A stretch of 64,000 nucleotides of DNA, from positions 930,001 to 994,000 of the forward strand of contig NZ_CP064030.1 in the NCBI RefSeq assembly GCF_016865235.1, written 5' to 3'. The notes under the pieces are model-generated. The model did no database searches, was not told where the DNA came from, and saw only the letters and a list, made by a program, of their open reading frames with translations. Source of the stretch: Dyella caseinilytica. Lineage in GTDB: Bacteria > Pseudomonadota > Gammaproteobacteria > Xanthomonadales > Rhodanobacteraceae. The stretch's first letter is position 1. Each line of letters starts with the position of its first letter. The position numbers were made by a program, and so were the translations under genes. Shown here piece after piece: positions 8,343 to 16,672 of this stretch.

Positions 8343-9404
8343 TCAGGCGGGCGCCGCGGATGGACGTTCCTGTTCAGCGCTGGCGCTGGAAGGCAATAGC
8401 TGGCGGTCGTCGGCATCCTGCTCCGCGAAGGCGGCGTCGTAACGCTGAGTGTCATGCGCCACCCAATCGAAATAGCCGCTCACCCAGTCCTTCATGCCGG
8501 TGATGAATCCGCGTAGCAGGCGGTCTGCACCTTGCTCGACAGTGGTCGCCAGACTGAGGAACTGATGGATTTCCGCCCGTACCCTGGCGGCGGTGTGGTC
8601 CACACCTTTCTGCAGCGAACCATGCCGCAGCGCTTCCACAGCCACCATGCTCCAGAACTGTCCCGGCTGTTTCATTTCGATATCGAGGCTCTGCACGTCG
8701 TTGGCCCAGCACACGATGTTGTTGGCGTGCAGGCGCAACTGCTGAACATCGGATCGGTAGTACTCGGCAGCGGGCAGCGGGCCTGCATTCGCCGAATCAG
8801 CCAGGTCCAGGCAGGGATTCATGCCGCTGGTGTGTCGCCGGATCGCCATGTAGGCACTCAGGCCGGCGGGCTGTTCGTTCAGATGATTAAGGATCTGCAA
8901 GCCCGCGGTACTGGCCCATAGCCGCATACCGTTGGCATAGCGTTGGAAATGCTCTGCGGGCAACAGCTGCCGCAGATGCTGACAGATATCCAGCCAAGCA
9001 GCTTCTCCGTATATGGGCTCTGCGCCGAGGCGATTGAAGTCGAGCACGTCGAGCATGGCGGTCAATTGCGGCAGCGTGCGTGGCGAGGTGATGTCCACGC
9101 GATCCACGAACATGTCGTCGACCAGGAAATACCACACGAAGTAATTGGCAATGGTTTGCAGCAGATGACGTTCTGCGCGCGGGTAACAACGTGCTGCCAG
9201 CCACGCATAACGGGTGCGAAGTACGCGGCGGCGATGGTCCTCACCAAGAAACAGGCCGTGCGTTTCGGCCCAGCTGATCATGCCGCGCTCGAGTTGTTCC
9301 ACGTCGCCTGCGCAGGCCGATGGCCACGCTATCTCGAAACGTGGAATGGATAGCGCGATCGGTTGCCGTAGGTGATCGGCAACGGGAAGTGTGGATGTGT
9401 TCAA
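8343..9404 (-). CDS. Class I terpene synthase (sesquiterpene-cyclase-like)
   Basis: A 353-residue all-alpha terpene synthase. The Mg-binding aspartate motif is FLVDDMFVD (Asp96, Asp97, Asp101), the NSE triad is NDVQSLDIE (Asn235, Ser239, Glu243), a candidate diphosphate-sensing arginine is Arg189 or Arg190, and the C-terminal RY pair is Arg321-Tyr322. All catalytic elements of bacterial type I cyclases are therefore present, and an active enzyme making a C10-C20 hydrocarbon or alcohol from a prenyl diphosphate is likely; the product is unknown. GGAGGGG lies five bases before a TTG at 9404, which I take as the start; GTG 9422 has no such site. No prenyl synthase, P450 or regulator is adjacent. 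Confidence 0.88.
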   Translation of the reverse strand: MNTSTLPVADHLRQPIALSIPRFEIAWPSACAGDVEQLERGMISWAETHGLFLGEDHRRRVLRTRYAWLAARCYPRAERHLLQTIANYFVWYFLVDDMFVDRVDITSPRTLPQLTAMLDVLDFNRLGAEPIYGEAAWLDICQHLRQLLPAEHFQRYANGMRLWASTAGLQILNHLNEQPAGLSAYMAIRRHTSGMNPCLDLADSANAGPLPAAEYYRSDVQQLRLHANNIVCWANDVQSLDIEMKQPGQFWSMVAVEALRHGSLQKGVDHTAARVRAEIHQFLSLATTVEQGADRLLRGFITGMKDWVSGYFDWVAHDTQRYDAAFAEQDADDRQLLPSSASAEQERPSAAPA

Positions 9405-9856
9405 AAGCGGCCCCTCCGACACTGGGTACAGATCCCTGGATTTCCGTTGTCAGGAAAAAGCCGGGCGCGATGGGCGCTTTTTTCTTGTCGCACACATCGC
9501 ACGGGATCCAGCCTTTCCTTACAAGGAAGCTGGTGAACGCTTGGAACTCGAACAGTCCTGACTCGGCGATCAGGAAATGACTTTCAGTGTTTGCCGATGC
9601 TGACGATGAGTGAAACCGCAGTCACCTCGCTTGAAGTGTGATGCGGCTCGCAGATCATCATGCAGCCCTGTTCCTGCTGAAGTATCTGCCAAGTGGCATT
9701 CAAAGGAATGTCAACGATAGGCTTGGAAACAGTTAACGCGTGTGCATGACGCGTTTTCTTGCATGCACGTGACGTAAGCGTGTCAGTGTTTTATTCGCGT
9801 TGTCTTTTCGTTTCGACGCGATGAGACGTATCGTGATGTGTCTGAACGAACCTGGT
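9405..9856. other. 452-bp intergenic region upstream of the terpene synthase
   Basis: I find no convincing reading frame here on either strand. Base composition is visibly less GC-rich than the flanking genes. There is a 7-bp inverted repeat GTGCATG (9742-9748) and CATGCAC (9762-9768) with a 13-base spacer, which could be a hairpin beyond the aroB stop or a binding site. The promoter of the terpene synthase must lie in the left part, but I could not pick a -10/-35 pair with confidence. Confidence 0.6.
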
Positions 9857-10951
9857 TCACTTCGTGGCATCGCGCAGCACAGCGAGTACGTCGTTTTCAT
9901 TCACGCCTGAAACGATCTCCGCATGACCGATGCCGCGCCACAGGATCAACCTCAGCGTGCCAGCGGTGTTTTTCTTGTCCAGTCGCATCAGCGCCAGCAG
10001 TTGATCGGGATCGAATCCGGATGGAACGCGGGTCGGCAGGTTGACCGATTGCAGCAACTGCTCAAGGCGCGTGGTGTCGGCCGGAGTGCTCATGCCCAAT
10101 CGTTCGGACAGTCTCGCTGCGAGCAGCATGCCGACGGCAACACCTTCACCATGCAGCAGGGTGGTGTAGTGGCCTGCTGTTTCCAGCGCGTGTCCAAAGG
10201 TATGACCGAGATTGAGCAAGGCGCGCTCGCCTTGTTCGGTTTCATCGCGTGCGACGACGCCGGCCTTGTAGCGCACTTTGGTGGCGATGGCTTGCACGAG
10301 CGTTGTTTCGTCACGCCGCCTCAGCGCATCGGCATGTGCTTCCAGCCAGGCGAAGAAAGGTGCATCGCCAATCGCTGCACCCTTGATGACTTCGGCCAGG
10401 CCCGCGCGATATTCACGCTCCGGCAAACTATCCAGAGTGCCAATATCGGCAATGACGGCGCGCGGCTGGTGGAACGCACCGACCAGGTTCTTGCCCGCAG
10501 GAAGATTCACGCCGGTCTTGCCACCGACGGAAGAATCCACCATCGAAAGAAGGGTGGTGGGCATCTGGATAAAATCGATGCCACGCATCCAGCATGCTGC
10601 CGTGAAGCCGGCCAAATCGCCGACCACACCGCCGCCAAGTGCGATCACGCAGGCATCGCGCGTCGCACCGAGCGTGGCCAGCGCATCAAGCGCCAGGCCA
10701 ACGTTGGCAAACGTTTTGTGCGCTTCACCATCATCGAGCAAGAACGACGACCACTTCAGGCCATCGAGCCCGCGTGAAAGACGTTCCAGGTAAAGCGGAG
10801 CGACAGTGTGATTGCTGATCACCAGCACATGCCGTCCGCGCAGGGCACCGCGCCAGCGAATGTGATCATCAAGCAGGCCGCGACCGATCCATACTGGATA
10901 GCTGCGTTCACCGAGTGTGACGTCGATGGTTTCGGATGTAACGGTGCTCAT
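9857..10951 (-). CDS. aroB: 3-dehydroquinate synthase
   Basis: A 364-residue cytoplasmic enzyme that turns DAHP into 3-dehydroquinate in the shikimate pathway, using NAD and a divalent metal. Family motifs seen are ALGGGVVGDLAGFTAACWMRGI (NAD binding), PTTLLSMVDSSVGGKTGVN, and the metal-binding GLAEVIKGAAI and NLGHTFGHALE histidines. Length is standard. The start ATG overlaps the aroK stop by four bases (ATGA), so the pair is translationally coupled. Confidence 0.97.
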   Translation of the reverse strand: MSTVTSETIDVTLGERSYPVWIGRGLLDDHIRWRGALRGRHVLVISNHTVAPLYLERLSRGLDGLKWSSFLLDDGEAHKTFANVGLALDALATLGATRDACVIALGGGVVGDLAGFTAACWMRGIDFIQMPTTLLSMVDSSVGGKTGVNLPAGKNLVGAFHQPRAVIADIGTLDSLPEREYRAGLAEVIKGAAIGDAPFFAWLEAHADALRRRDETTLVQAIATKVRYKAGVVARDETEQGERALLNLGHTFGHALETAGHYTTLLHGEGVAVGMLLAARLSERLGMSTPADTTRLEQLLQSVNLPTRVPSGFDPDQLLALMRLDKKNTAGTLRLILWRGIGHAEIVSGVNENDVLAVLRDATK

Positions 10952-11484
10952 GGCCGATTCCAGTGTTGTTCGATGAGTGCCAGACAGCGCTCGGTGGCGG
11001 CAGCCAGACCTTCGTGCTCACCGCCATGCGGAATCACTAGATCGGCGATCTCCTCGTAGAGTGCCGTGCGTGTGGCGGCCATCGCTTCCAGTTTCTGCTG
11101 CCGGTTGGCATCGGCGAGCAAGGGCCGCGTGGTGTCGTGTACCAGGCGCTGCAACTGCAGTGGCACACTGGCTTGTAGCCAGACCACATAGCCACGTTCC
11201 ATCAGATGATGGCGGCTGACCGGATCGAGCACCGCGCCCGCGCCGCTGGCGAGCAGGATGCCGCGGCGCTGGCTGCACATGTCCAGCATGGCGTGTTCGC
11301 GCTGACGGAAGCCCGCCTCACCCTCGATCTCGAAGACGGTGCTGATCGGAACACCAGTCTGGCGCTCGATTTCCTGGTCCAGATCGAGAAACGGCAGTTG
11401 GTAGCGCGCCGCCAGCTGGCGGCCGATCGATGTCTTGCCGGCGCCCGTCGGGCCGATCAGGAACAGGTTGCTCGAAGGATTCAT
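10948..11484 (-). CDS. aroK: Shikimate kinase
   Basis: A 178-residue P-loop kinase that phosphorylates shikimate at the 3-hydroxyl. Walker A is LIGPTGAGKTSIGR near residue 10, the shikimate-binding DLDQEIE and ASGAGAVL segments follow, and a lid region lies near RPLLAD. It is the first gene of the aroK-aroB unit and overlaps aroB by four bases. The divergent SDR gene starts 98 bases away, so both promoters share that gap. Confidence 0.96.
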   Translation of the reverse strand: MNPSSNLFLIGPTGAGKTSIGRQLAARYQLPFLDLDQEIERQTGVPISTVFEIEGEAGFRQREHAMLDMCSQRRGILLASGAGAVLDPVSRHHLMERGYVVWLQASVPLQLQRLVHDTTRPLLADANRQQKLEAMAATRTALYEEIADLVIPHGGEHEGLAAATERCLALIEQHWNRP

Positions 11485-11582
11485 GCACTGATTTTAGTAT
11501 GGAAGGCGGGGTTTCAGGCAGCGCTTATGGTGCGTGACGCCCAACACTTAGAATGGGCGGGCGCATTCCCGAGGGTGAATAG

Positions 11583-12413
11583 ATGGCTGGACGGATATTG
11601 CTGGCGGGATGCGGAGATCTGGGGCAGCGTATTGGCCGCCTGCTCGCAGCGGATGGTAACGAGGTTTTTGCGCTGCGCCGCCGCCCACCGATCGATCACG
11701 ATGACACCATTCGCTGGTTGCAAGCTGACTTGACTCGGCCGGAAACCCTTTCGCATCTGCCCGATGGCATCGACCACCTGATCTATCTGCCCGCGCCGGG
11801 TGGCCGCGAGGAGTCGCTGTACCGGGCCGTTTTCGTCGAAGGTTTGCGCTACGTCGTGCATGCGCTCGATGCAAGCGCATTGCAGCGCGTCCTGTTCGTT
11901 TCATCCAGCGCGGTCTATGGCGAACACGATGGCGCATGGGTGGATGAAGACACGCCGCCGGCACCCCAGGGGTTCAATGGCAACGTGTTGCTGGAGGCGG
12001 AGCAATGGCTGAGCAGCCAGCCGGTACGCTCCATCGTGATGCGTCTTGCCGGATTGTATGGTCCGGGACGCATGCAACTGGTGGACCGGATACGTGCGGG
12101 AGAGGTCCGCGCACCGCGCCAACCTCCGCATTGGGCCAACCGCATCCATATCGACGACGCCGCTGCAGCCATTGTGCATGTGCTGGCGCTTTCCGATCCT
12201 CATCGTGTGTACATCGGCACGGATGACACGCCGCTTCCGCAACACACCTTGTACGACAGCATTGCGGCTATGATCGGCGCGCCGGCGGCGCCTGAGGGTG
12301 CTGCGCCGTTTGGTGTAGGCAGCAAACGCCTCAGCAATGCGCGCTTGCGCGAAAGTGGTTTTCGTGTGCGTTGGCCGGATGCGCGTGATGGTTATGCGGC
12401 ATTGTTGCGCTGA
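11583..12413 (+). CDS. NAD(P)-dependent epimerase/dehydratase, extended SDR family (YeeZ-like)
   Basis: A 276-residue cytoplasmic Rossmann protein. The dinucleotide motif is LLAGCGDLGQRIGRLLA at the N-terminus; VSSSAVYGEHDG carries the usual catalytic serine and tyrosine region, although the YxxxK pair is not clear. GLYGPGRMQL and HIDDAAAAIVHVL are typical of NAD-dependent epimerases. AGGGTG lies eight bases before ATG 11583. The substrate is unknown. It stands alone between the divergent aroK and the convergent response-regulator gene. Confidence 0.82.
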   Translation: MAGRILLAGCGDLGQRIGRLLAADGNEVFALRRRPPIDHDDTIRWLQADLTRPETLSHLPDGIDHLIYLPAPGGREESLYRAVFVEGLRYVVHALDASALQRVLFVSSSAVYGEHDGAWVDEDTPPAPQGFNGNVLLEAEQWLSSQPVRSIVMRLAGLYGPGRMQLVDRIRAGEVRAPRQPPHWANRIHIDDAAAAIVHVLALSDPHRVYIGTDDTPLPQHTLYDSIAAMIGAPAAPEGAAPFGVGSKRLSNARLRESGFRVRWPDARDGYAALLR

Positions 12414-12442
12414 CCTGTTTTAAAGCGCGCCAGCCGATACCG

Positions 12443-13201
12443 TCAGGGTGTTTCGCCGGCCTGCAGGGAGTGTCGCGGCAAGTTGTTCGATCCGATATTC
12501 GCTTGCAGGGTAAGGTCCGAATCGATGCCGTACTTGATGAGATCAGCATCGCGGCGAATGCCCAGCCGGCGCATCGCACTCATCTTCTGGGTGCTGATCG
12601 TCTGCTTGCTGCGATGAAGGCGCTCGGCGATTTCACTGACTGTCAGCCCTGATACGAACAGACGCACCACTTCCAACTCTCGTACGGTGAGGTTTTTGGT
12701 GATGGCATCAGGCGGGGTGTTGCCGGCACCGTGCATTTTCACGATGGCTTCGATCGAGGGCGAAAAGAAGCGTTTGCCGGACAAGCCCGCATAGAGGGCG
12801 CCAGCGACATAGGTCAAGGAGTCCGATTTGCTGAGGATGCAATCGACGCCTTGCGCGACCAGCGAACGGATGACGCCGGGATTGCTCATCATCGTCACGG
12901 CGATCAGGTGCGTCTTGGGGAAGCGCCGTTTGAGATAGCCAAACAAGGCGATGCCGTCACCGTGCGTGCCGCCCGGCATGGCGTAATCGGAAATCACCAC
13001 GTCGACGGGCTGGCGATTCAGCAATTCCACCAATTCTGTCGAATTCTGCGCGGAACCGGCGATGGTGACGCCAGGATGCTTTTCGAGTTCATGCGTGAGC
13101 CCCGCGAGCAGCAATGGATGATCATCGGCGATCGCGACGCGAAGCGGATAGCCATAAATATGGCGCGGATCGAAGTCATGGTTGTCTTGAGGCAGGTTCA
13201 T
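12443..13201 (-). CDS. NarL/FixJ-type response regulator (RcsB-like)
   Basis: A 252-residue response regulator. The receiver has the acidic pair near RVAIADDHPLLLAG, the phospho-acceptor in VISDYAMPGG, and a lysine in CILSKSD. A LuxR-type helix-turn-helix follows at LTVRELEVVRLFVSGLTVSE through TISTQKMSAMRRLGI. The MPGG and QKMSAMRRLG features resemble RcsB. No sensor kinase is adjacent, so the partner is encoded elsewhere. The start is uncertain: ATG 13201 gives a normal N-terminus but has no clear ribosome site; an upstream ATG at 13243 is possible. It is convergent with the SDR gene. Confidence 0.9.
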   Translation of the reverse strand: MNLPQDNHDFDPRHIYGYPLRVAIADDHPLLLAGLTHELEKHPGVTIAGSAQNSTELVELLNRQPVDVVISDYAMPGGTHGDGIALFGYLKRRFPKTHLIAVTMMSNPGVIRSLVAQGVDCILSKSDSLTYVAGALYAGLSGKRFFSPSIEAIVKMHGAGNTPPDAITKNLTVRELEVVRLFVSGLTVSEIAERLHRSKQTISTQKMSAMRRLGIRRDADLIKYGIDSDLTLQANIGSNNLPRHSLQAGETP

Positions 13202-13574
13202 CGGCACGACGTTACGTGGTAGGGAGGATGTCTTCCATGACATGCAGCCACGATGGGGCGCGCGTTGAGCGATGTTGTGTGGCGCGTGCCGTACGTGATG
13301 GTGGCTGCGAATCGAGTGATGCATTCATCACGCATCGGCGTCGCAGCGCATGGATTAAGGCTGATTCATACGGCACAGCACGCGTGCAGGAACTAAACCC
13401 ATGCTCAGGTTGATAGATGTGGAGTGTGAGTGAATCAAATGAAAGTGACGTAGGCATTCACAGACTGGAATGCGATGGAAGAATTATGGGTGCGCCGCAC
13501 AAAGCGACCAATAGTTCTAATCCTAAAATTGCGCGGCCTTTCGTGAATGTGGAACGGTAGGCATACCGGTCCGA
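13202..13574. other. 373-bp intergenic region between two minus-strand genes
   Basis: I see no supportable gene. The stretch around 13400-13540 is noticeably AT-richer than its surroundings (for example CCTAAAATTGCG), suggesting the promoter region of the response regulator gene. No perfect hairpin or repeat was spotted. Confidence 0.6.
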
Positions 13575-14432
13575 TCAGCTGTGGTTGAGGCCAGTCACGT
13601 GATGTTCGGTGTCATATTCGACACAGGTATCGGCGAGCACCGGCAAGGTCGCCAGGGCGTGACGGCTGAGCCGTTCGAAATGCGCAAGAAAGCGCTTCAT
13701 GGATTCGGCGTCCATGGCCAATGGCGCACCACGGGCCAGCAACTCCTTTTCCGTTTCGCTGCGCCAATTGCGCACCACTTCCCAGTTCGGCGCCTGCAAC
13801 ACCACCAGTGCATCGAGCTTACGCCACAGCGGCTGATACGCGCGCAGTTGCTTGTTGACCCAGTGGCGCCAGCGGCCGTCCGGGTCCTCGGTACGTTCCA
13901 GCTCGTTGACGGGATCGTCCAGGGTGCTGTCCAACTGGGGGCGCAGGCCCAGCGCCCAGCCTTCCACGATCACCAGCCGGGGTGGGCGTATGACGCGTGG
14001 CCAGCGTGAAGGCGGCGTGCGGGTATCGCGACCCTTGTCGAAGCGGGGCCAGGTGACTGGCAATTTGTCGGAGGCGTGCGGCAGCGCGGCAAGCACGGAG
14101 AGCAGCAGTTCGATTTCGTGGGTGCCTGGCACTCCGCGCGTGCGCAGCAGCGGATGGACTTGATGCGCCAGTGCTTCGCGTTCGCTGCGTGAGTAGTAGA
14201 AATCGTCCAGCGACAGGACTTCGGTGGGCCAGCCACGATGTTCGGCCAGGGTCTTGATCACCCGGGCGAGGGTGCTCTTGCCGCTGCCCTGCAGCCCGGA
14301 CAGGCCAAGCACGTACGGCCGGTGCGTCCGCGCGATGCGGCCGGCGTAGTGATCCAGCAGGTGCCCGGCGAGGGCCTGATTCTGCGTGCTAGCATCCTCC
14401 TTCATCGCGTCATGATGACGTGCGTGCGCCAC
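13575..14432 (-). CDS. P-loop kinase, D-glycerate 3-kinase-like
   Basis: A 285-residue cytoplasmic P-loop protein. Walker A is GLSGLQGSGKSTLA, followed by the SLDDFYYSR segment typical of the uridine/glycerate kinase group and by VIVEGWALGLRP, which matches plant-type glycerate kinase (GLYK/YggC-like). Substrate binding regions are TRGVPGTHE. The likely reaction is phosphorylation of D-glycerate, but related proteins remain untested. AGGGA eight bases before GTG 14432 favours that start; ATG 14405 is an alternative. It is divergent from pdxH with only 13 bases between the two start codons, so each promoter must overlap the other gene. Confidence 0.78.
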   Translation of the reverse strand: MAHARHHDAMKEDASTQNQALAGHLLDHYAGRIARTHRPYVLGLSGLQGSGKSTLARVIKTLAEHRGWPTEVLSLDDFYYSRSEREALAHQVHPLLRTRGVPGTHEIELLLSVLAALPHASDKLPVTWPRFDKGRDTRTPPSRWPRVIRPPRLVIVEGWALGLRPQLDSTLDDPVNELERTEDPDGRWRHWVNKQLRAYQPLWRKLDALVVLQAPNWEVVRNWRSETEKELLARGAPLAMDAESMKRFLAHFERLSRHALATLPVLADTCVEYDTEHHVTGLNHS

Positions 14433-14445
14433 GATTCAAGTCCCT

Positions 14446-15033
14446 ATGCTGAAACCCGAGATTCTTGACACTTTCCATACACTGCTGGATCAGGCGGTGG
14501 CCAGCGGCGATCCTGAGCCGACTGCCATGAGCCTGTCCAGTGTCGACGCGGCCGGGCGGGTCAGCGCGCGCATCGTCCTGCTCAAGGGCGCGGATCAGCG
14601 CGGCTTCCGCTTCTTTAGCAACTACCAGAGCGATAAGGGCGTGCAACTGGACGCGCACGCCCAAGTGGCCCTGTGCTTCCATTGGAAGCGCTTGCGCGAA
14701 GGCGTGCAGGTGCGGATCGAAGGCTTAGCGCGCAAGTTGCCGGGGGAGGAGTCGGATGCCTACTTCGCCAGCCGTCCGCGCGGCAGTCAGATCGGCGCCT
14801 GGGCTTCGCTGCAATCGCAGACGCTGCCGGCACGCGAGACGTTTGAGCAACGCGTGGCGCATTACGAACAGCAGTTTGCCGATCGCGACGTGCCACGTCC
14901 GCCGCATTGGGGCGGCTACCTGGTCGAGCCGGACATGATCGAATTCTGGTACGGCGCCAATTTCCGGCTGCATGAACGCGTGCGCTGGGATCGCCATGGC
15001 CAGACCTGGACCAGCAGACTCTTGTATCCCTGA
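14446..15033 (+). CDS. pdxH: Pyridoxamine 5'-phosphate oxidase
   Basis: A 195-residue FMN enzyme that oxidises pyridoxamine or pyridoxine 5'-phosphate to pyridoxal 5'-phosphate. Motifs include PTAMSLSSVDAAGRVSARIV, the FMN-binding FRFFSNYQSDKG, SRPRGSQIGAWAS, and the C-terminal PPHWGGYLVEPDMIEFWYG with RLHER before the end. Length is typical. The next gene starts 11 bases after the stop and is probably co-transcribed. Confidence 0.97.
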   Translation: MLKPEILDTFHTLLDQAVASGDPEPTAMSLSSVDAAGRVSARIVLLKGADQRGFRFFSNYQSDKGVQLDAHAQVALCFHWKRLREGVQVRIEGLARKLPGEESDAYFASRPRGSQIGAWASLQSQTLPARETFEQRVAHYEQQFADRDVPRPPHWGGYLVEPDMIEFWYGANFRLHERVRWDRHGQTWTSRLLYP

Positions 15034-15044
15034 GGCGACCTGCG

Positions 15045-15485
15045 ATGAGCCGAGCGACTCCTGCGGAACACATCGCGCAAAACGGCTTCACGGTGCACAC
15101 CCGTGGCCGCGGCTTCAGCGAGATTACCAGCAAGGTGGCCGAACTGATCACAGCCAGCGGCGTACATACCGGTATCGCCAACATCTTTACCGCACACACC
15201 AGTTGCTCGCTGCTGATTAGCGAAAATGCCGATCCCGCTGCGCGCACCGATCTTGAGCGCTGGTTTGCGCGCGCCGTGCCTGATGGCGACGCGATCTTCC
15301 AGCACGATGCCGAAGGTCCGGACGACATGCCGGCCCACGTGCGCGCCATCCTCACCGGCGTGAGCCTGACGATCCCCGTGCATGGCGGCAAGCCGCAGCT
15401 CGGAACCTGGCAGGGGATCTATCTGTGGGAGCATCGCGTGGATCCGCATCAGCGCAAGGTGACTGTGACGGTGTTTGGGCATTGA
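15045..15485 (+). CDS. yjbQ: YjbQ/UPF0047 family protein (secondary thiamine-phosphate synthase type)
   Basis: A 146-residue single-domain protein. Family motifs HTSCSLLISENAD, HDAEGPDDMPAHVRAIL and LGTWQGIYLWEHR carry the conserved histidines of the metal-like site. YjbQ proteins can complement thiamine-phosphate synthase mutants at low level, but the main role is not settled. It lies 11 bases downstream of pdxH in the same direction, making a likely two-gene unit around vitamin cofactors. Confidence 0.9.
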   Translation: MSRATPAEHIAQNGFTVHTRGRGFSEITSKVAELITASGVHTGIANIFTAHTSCSLLISENADPAARTDLERWFARAVPDGDAIFQHDAEGPDDMPAHVRAILTGVSLTIPVHGGKPQLGTWQGIYLWEHRVDPHQRKVTVTVFGH

Positions 15486-15570
15486 GATGCTTGGGCGGCC
15501 TTGACGTTGCTGGTCATCCTGGCCTGCGCCGCGGCGACGTTGGGGACTCCCGCGTTCATTTAGCTAATTG

Positions 15571-16383
15571 ATGATGAAAACCAACGACCCTTTTCCCCAC
15601 CGCATCGTCTGTCTTACCGAAGAACCCACCGAAGTGCTCTACGCGCTGGGCGAGGAAGATCGCATCGTCGGCATTTCCGGCTTTACCGTGCGCCCGCCGC
15701 GTGCGCGCAGGGAAAAGCCGAAGGTCTCGGCATTCACCAGCGCCAAGCTGGATGAAATCCTCGCGTTGAAGCCGGATCTGGTGATCGGTTTTTCCGATAT
15801 CCAGGCCGATATCGCACGTGAATTGATCCATGCCGGCATCGAAGTGTGGATCAGCAATCACCGCAGCGTGGAAGGCATTCTTGCCTACATCCGCCGGCTC
15901 GGCGCGATGGTTGGCGCCCATGAGAAAGCCGAGCAGTACGCACAGCGCGCGGAAGCGCATCTTGAAAAAGTGCGTGCCGCCGCCGCGCAATGGCCGCGGC
16001 GACCGAAGGTCTACTTCGAGGAATGGGATGAACCCATCATCACCGGCATCCGCTGGGTGGCGGAGCTGATCGGTGTAGCCGGTGGCGATGATGTGTTTCC
16101 CGAGCACTCGCGCGAATCGCTGGCCAAATACCGCATCCTTGCCGACGGCTCCGAAGTGGTCGAGCGTGCGCCGGATATCATCCTCGGCTCATGGTGCGGC
16201 AAGCGTTTTCGCCCGGAGAAAGTTGCGGCGCGTCCCGGCTGGGACGTCATTCCCGCTGTGCGCAACGGTGATGTGCACGAGATCAAGTCACCGATCATTC
16301 TTCAACCTGGACCGGCCGCTTTGTTCGACGGCCTCGACGCCATTCATGCGGTGATTGCCAACTGGTCATCACGGCGGACATAA
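15571..16383 (+). CDS. BtuF-like periplasmic-binding-fold protein without signal peptide
   Basis: A 270-residue protein of the helical-backbone metal/cobalamin-binding family. RIVCLTEEPTEVLYALGEEDRIVGISGF and LKPDLVIGFSD are the family N-terminal lobe motifs, and PGWDVIPAVRNGDVHEI is the C-terminal one. Unlike normal BtuF it starts directly in the fold (MMKTNDPFPHRIVCLTEE) with no signal peptide or lipobox, so it is probably cytoplasmic unless the true start is missed. TTG 15568 and ATG 15574 are alternative starts, and none has a good ribosome site. No BtuC, BtuD or TonB receptor gene is adjacent. Confidence 0.82.
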   Translation: MMKTNDPFPHRIVCLTEEPTEVLYALGEEDRIVGISGFTVRPPRARREKPKVSAFTSAKLDEILALKPDLVIGFSDIQADIARELIHAGIEVWISNHRSVEGILAYIRRLGAMVGAHEKAEQYAQRAEAHLEKVRAAAAQWPRRPKVYFEEWDEPIITGIRWVAELIGVAGGDDVFPEHSRESLAKYRILADGSEVVERAPDIILGSWCGKRFRPEKVAARPGWDVIPAVRNGDVHEIKSPIILQPGPAALFDGLDAIHAVIANWSSRRT

Positions 16384-16493
16384 GCCTGTCCATGCGTCTT
16401 CAGAGGAGGGCTTGGGTCTAGGATTTTTCCAGTTTTTTTTATGATCTCAATGACGTTCGCAGAGCTTGAATCTTCCTTGAAATAAACTGATCG

Positions 16494-16533
16494 CCGAGTC
16501 GTCATTCCGGCCTTCGCCGGAATGACGACTCGG
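16494..16533. repeat. 40-bp palindromic REP-like element
   Basis: Arms CCGAGTCGTCATTCCGG and CCGGAATGACGACTCGG are perfect 17-bp inverted repeats around the loop CCTTCG. It sits between convergent btuF-like and yggT genes (gap 16384-16672). The outer arm GAGTC/GACTC is unlike other copies yet fully paired. Confidence 0.9.
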
Positions 16534-16672
16534 TGGTCTAAGAAGTTGTAGCTAGCTCGGGTAGTTTCCTGGCTTTGCTGGAATCAAAGAGCCAAAAATA
16601 CGGAAATGCCTCGGGCCGGGAAGCACTTCACCGCGCAGCACCATAAAGCCAGCGGCAGTGCAGGCCGCAGTA

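Noticed and set aside
9405..9856. Small RNA or riboswitch upstream of the terpene synthase
   Set aside because: Only one 7-bp inverted repeat was found; no riboswitch core or terminator pattern could be supported.
9923..10777. 284-residue frame opposite aroB
   Set aside because: It lies entirely over a well-conserved aroB, has no domain and no ribosome site.
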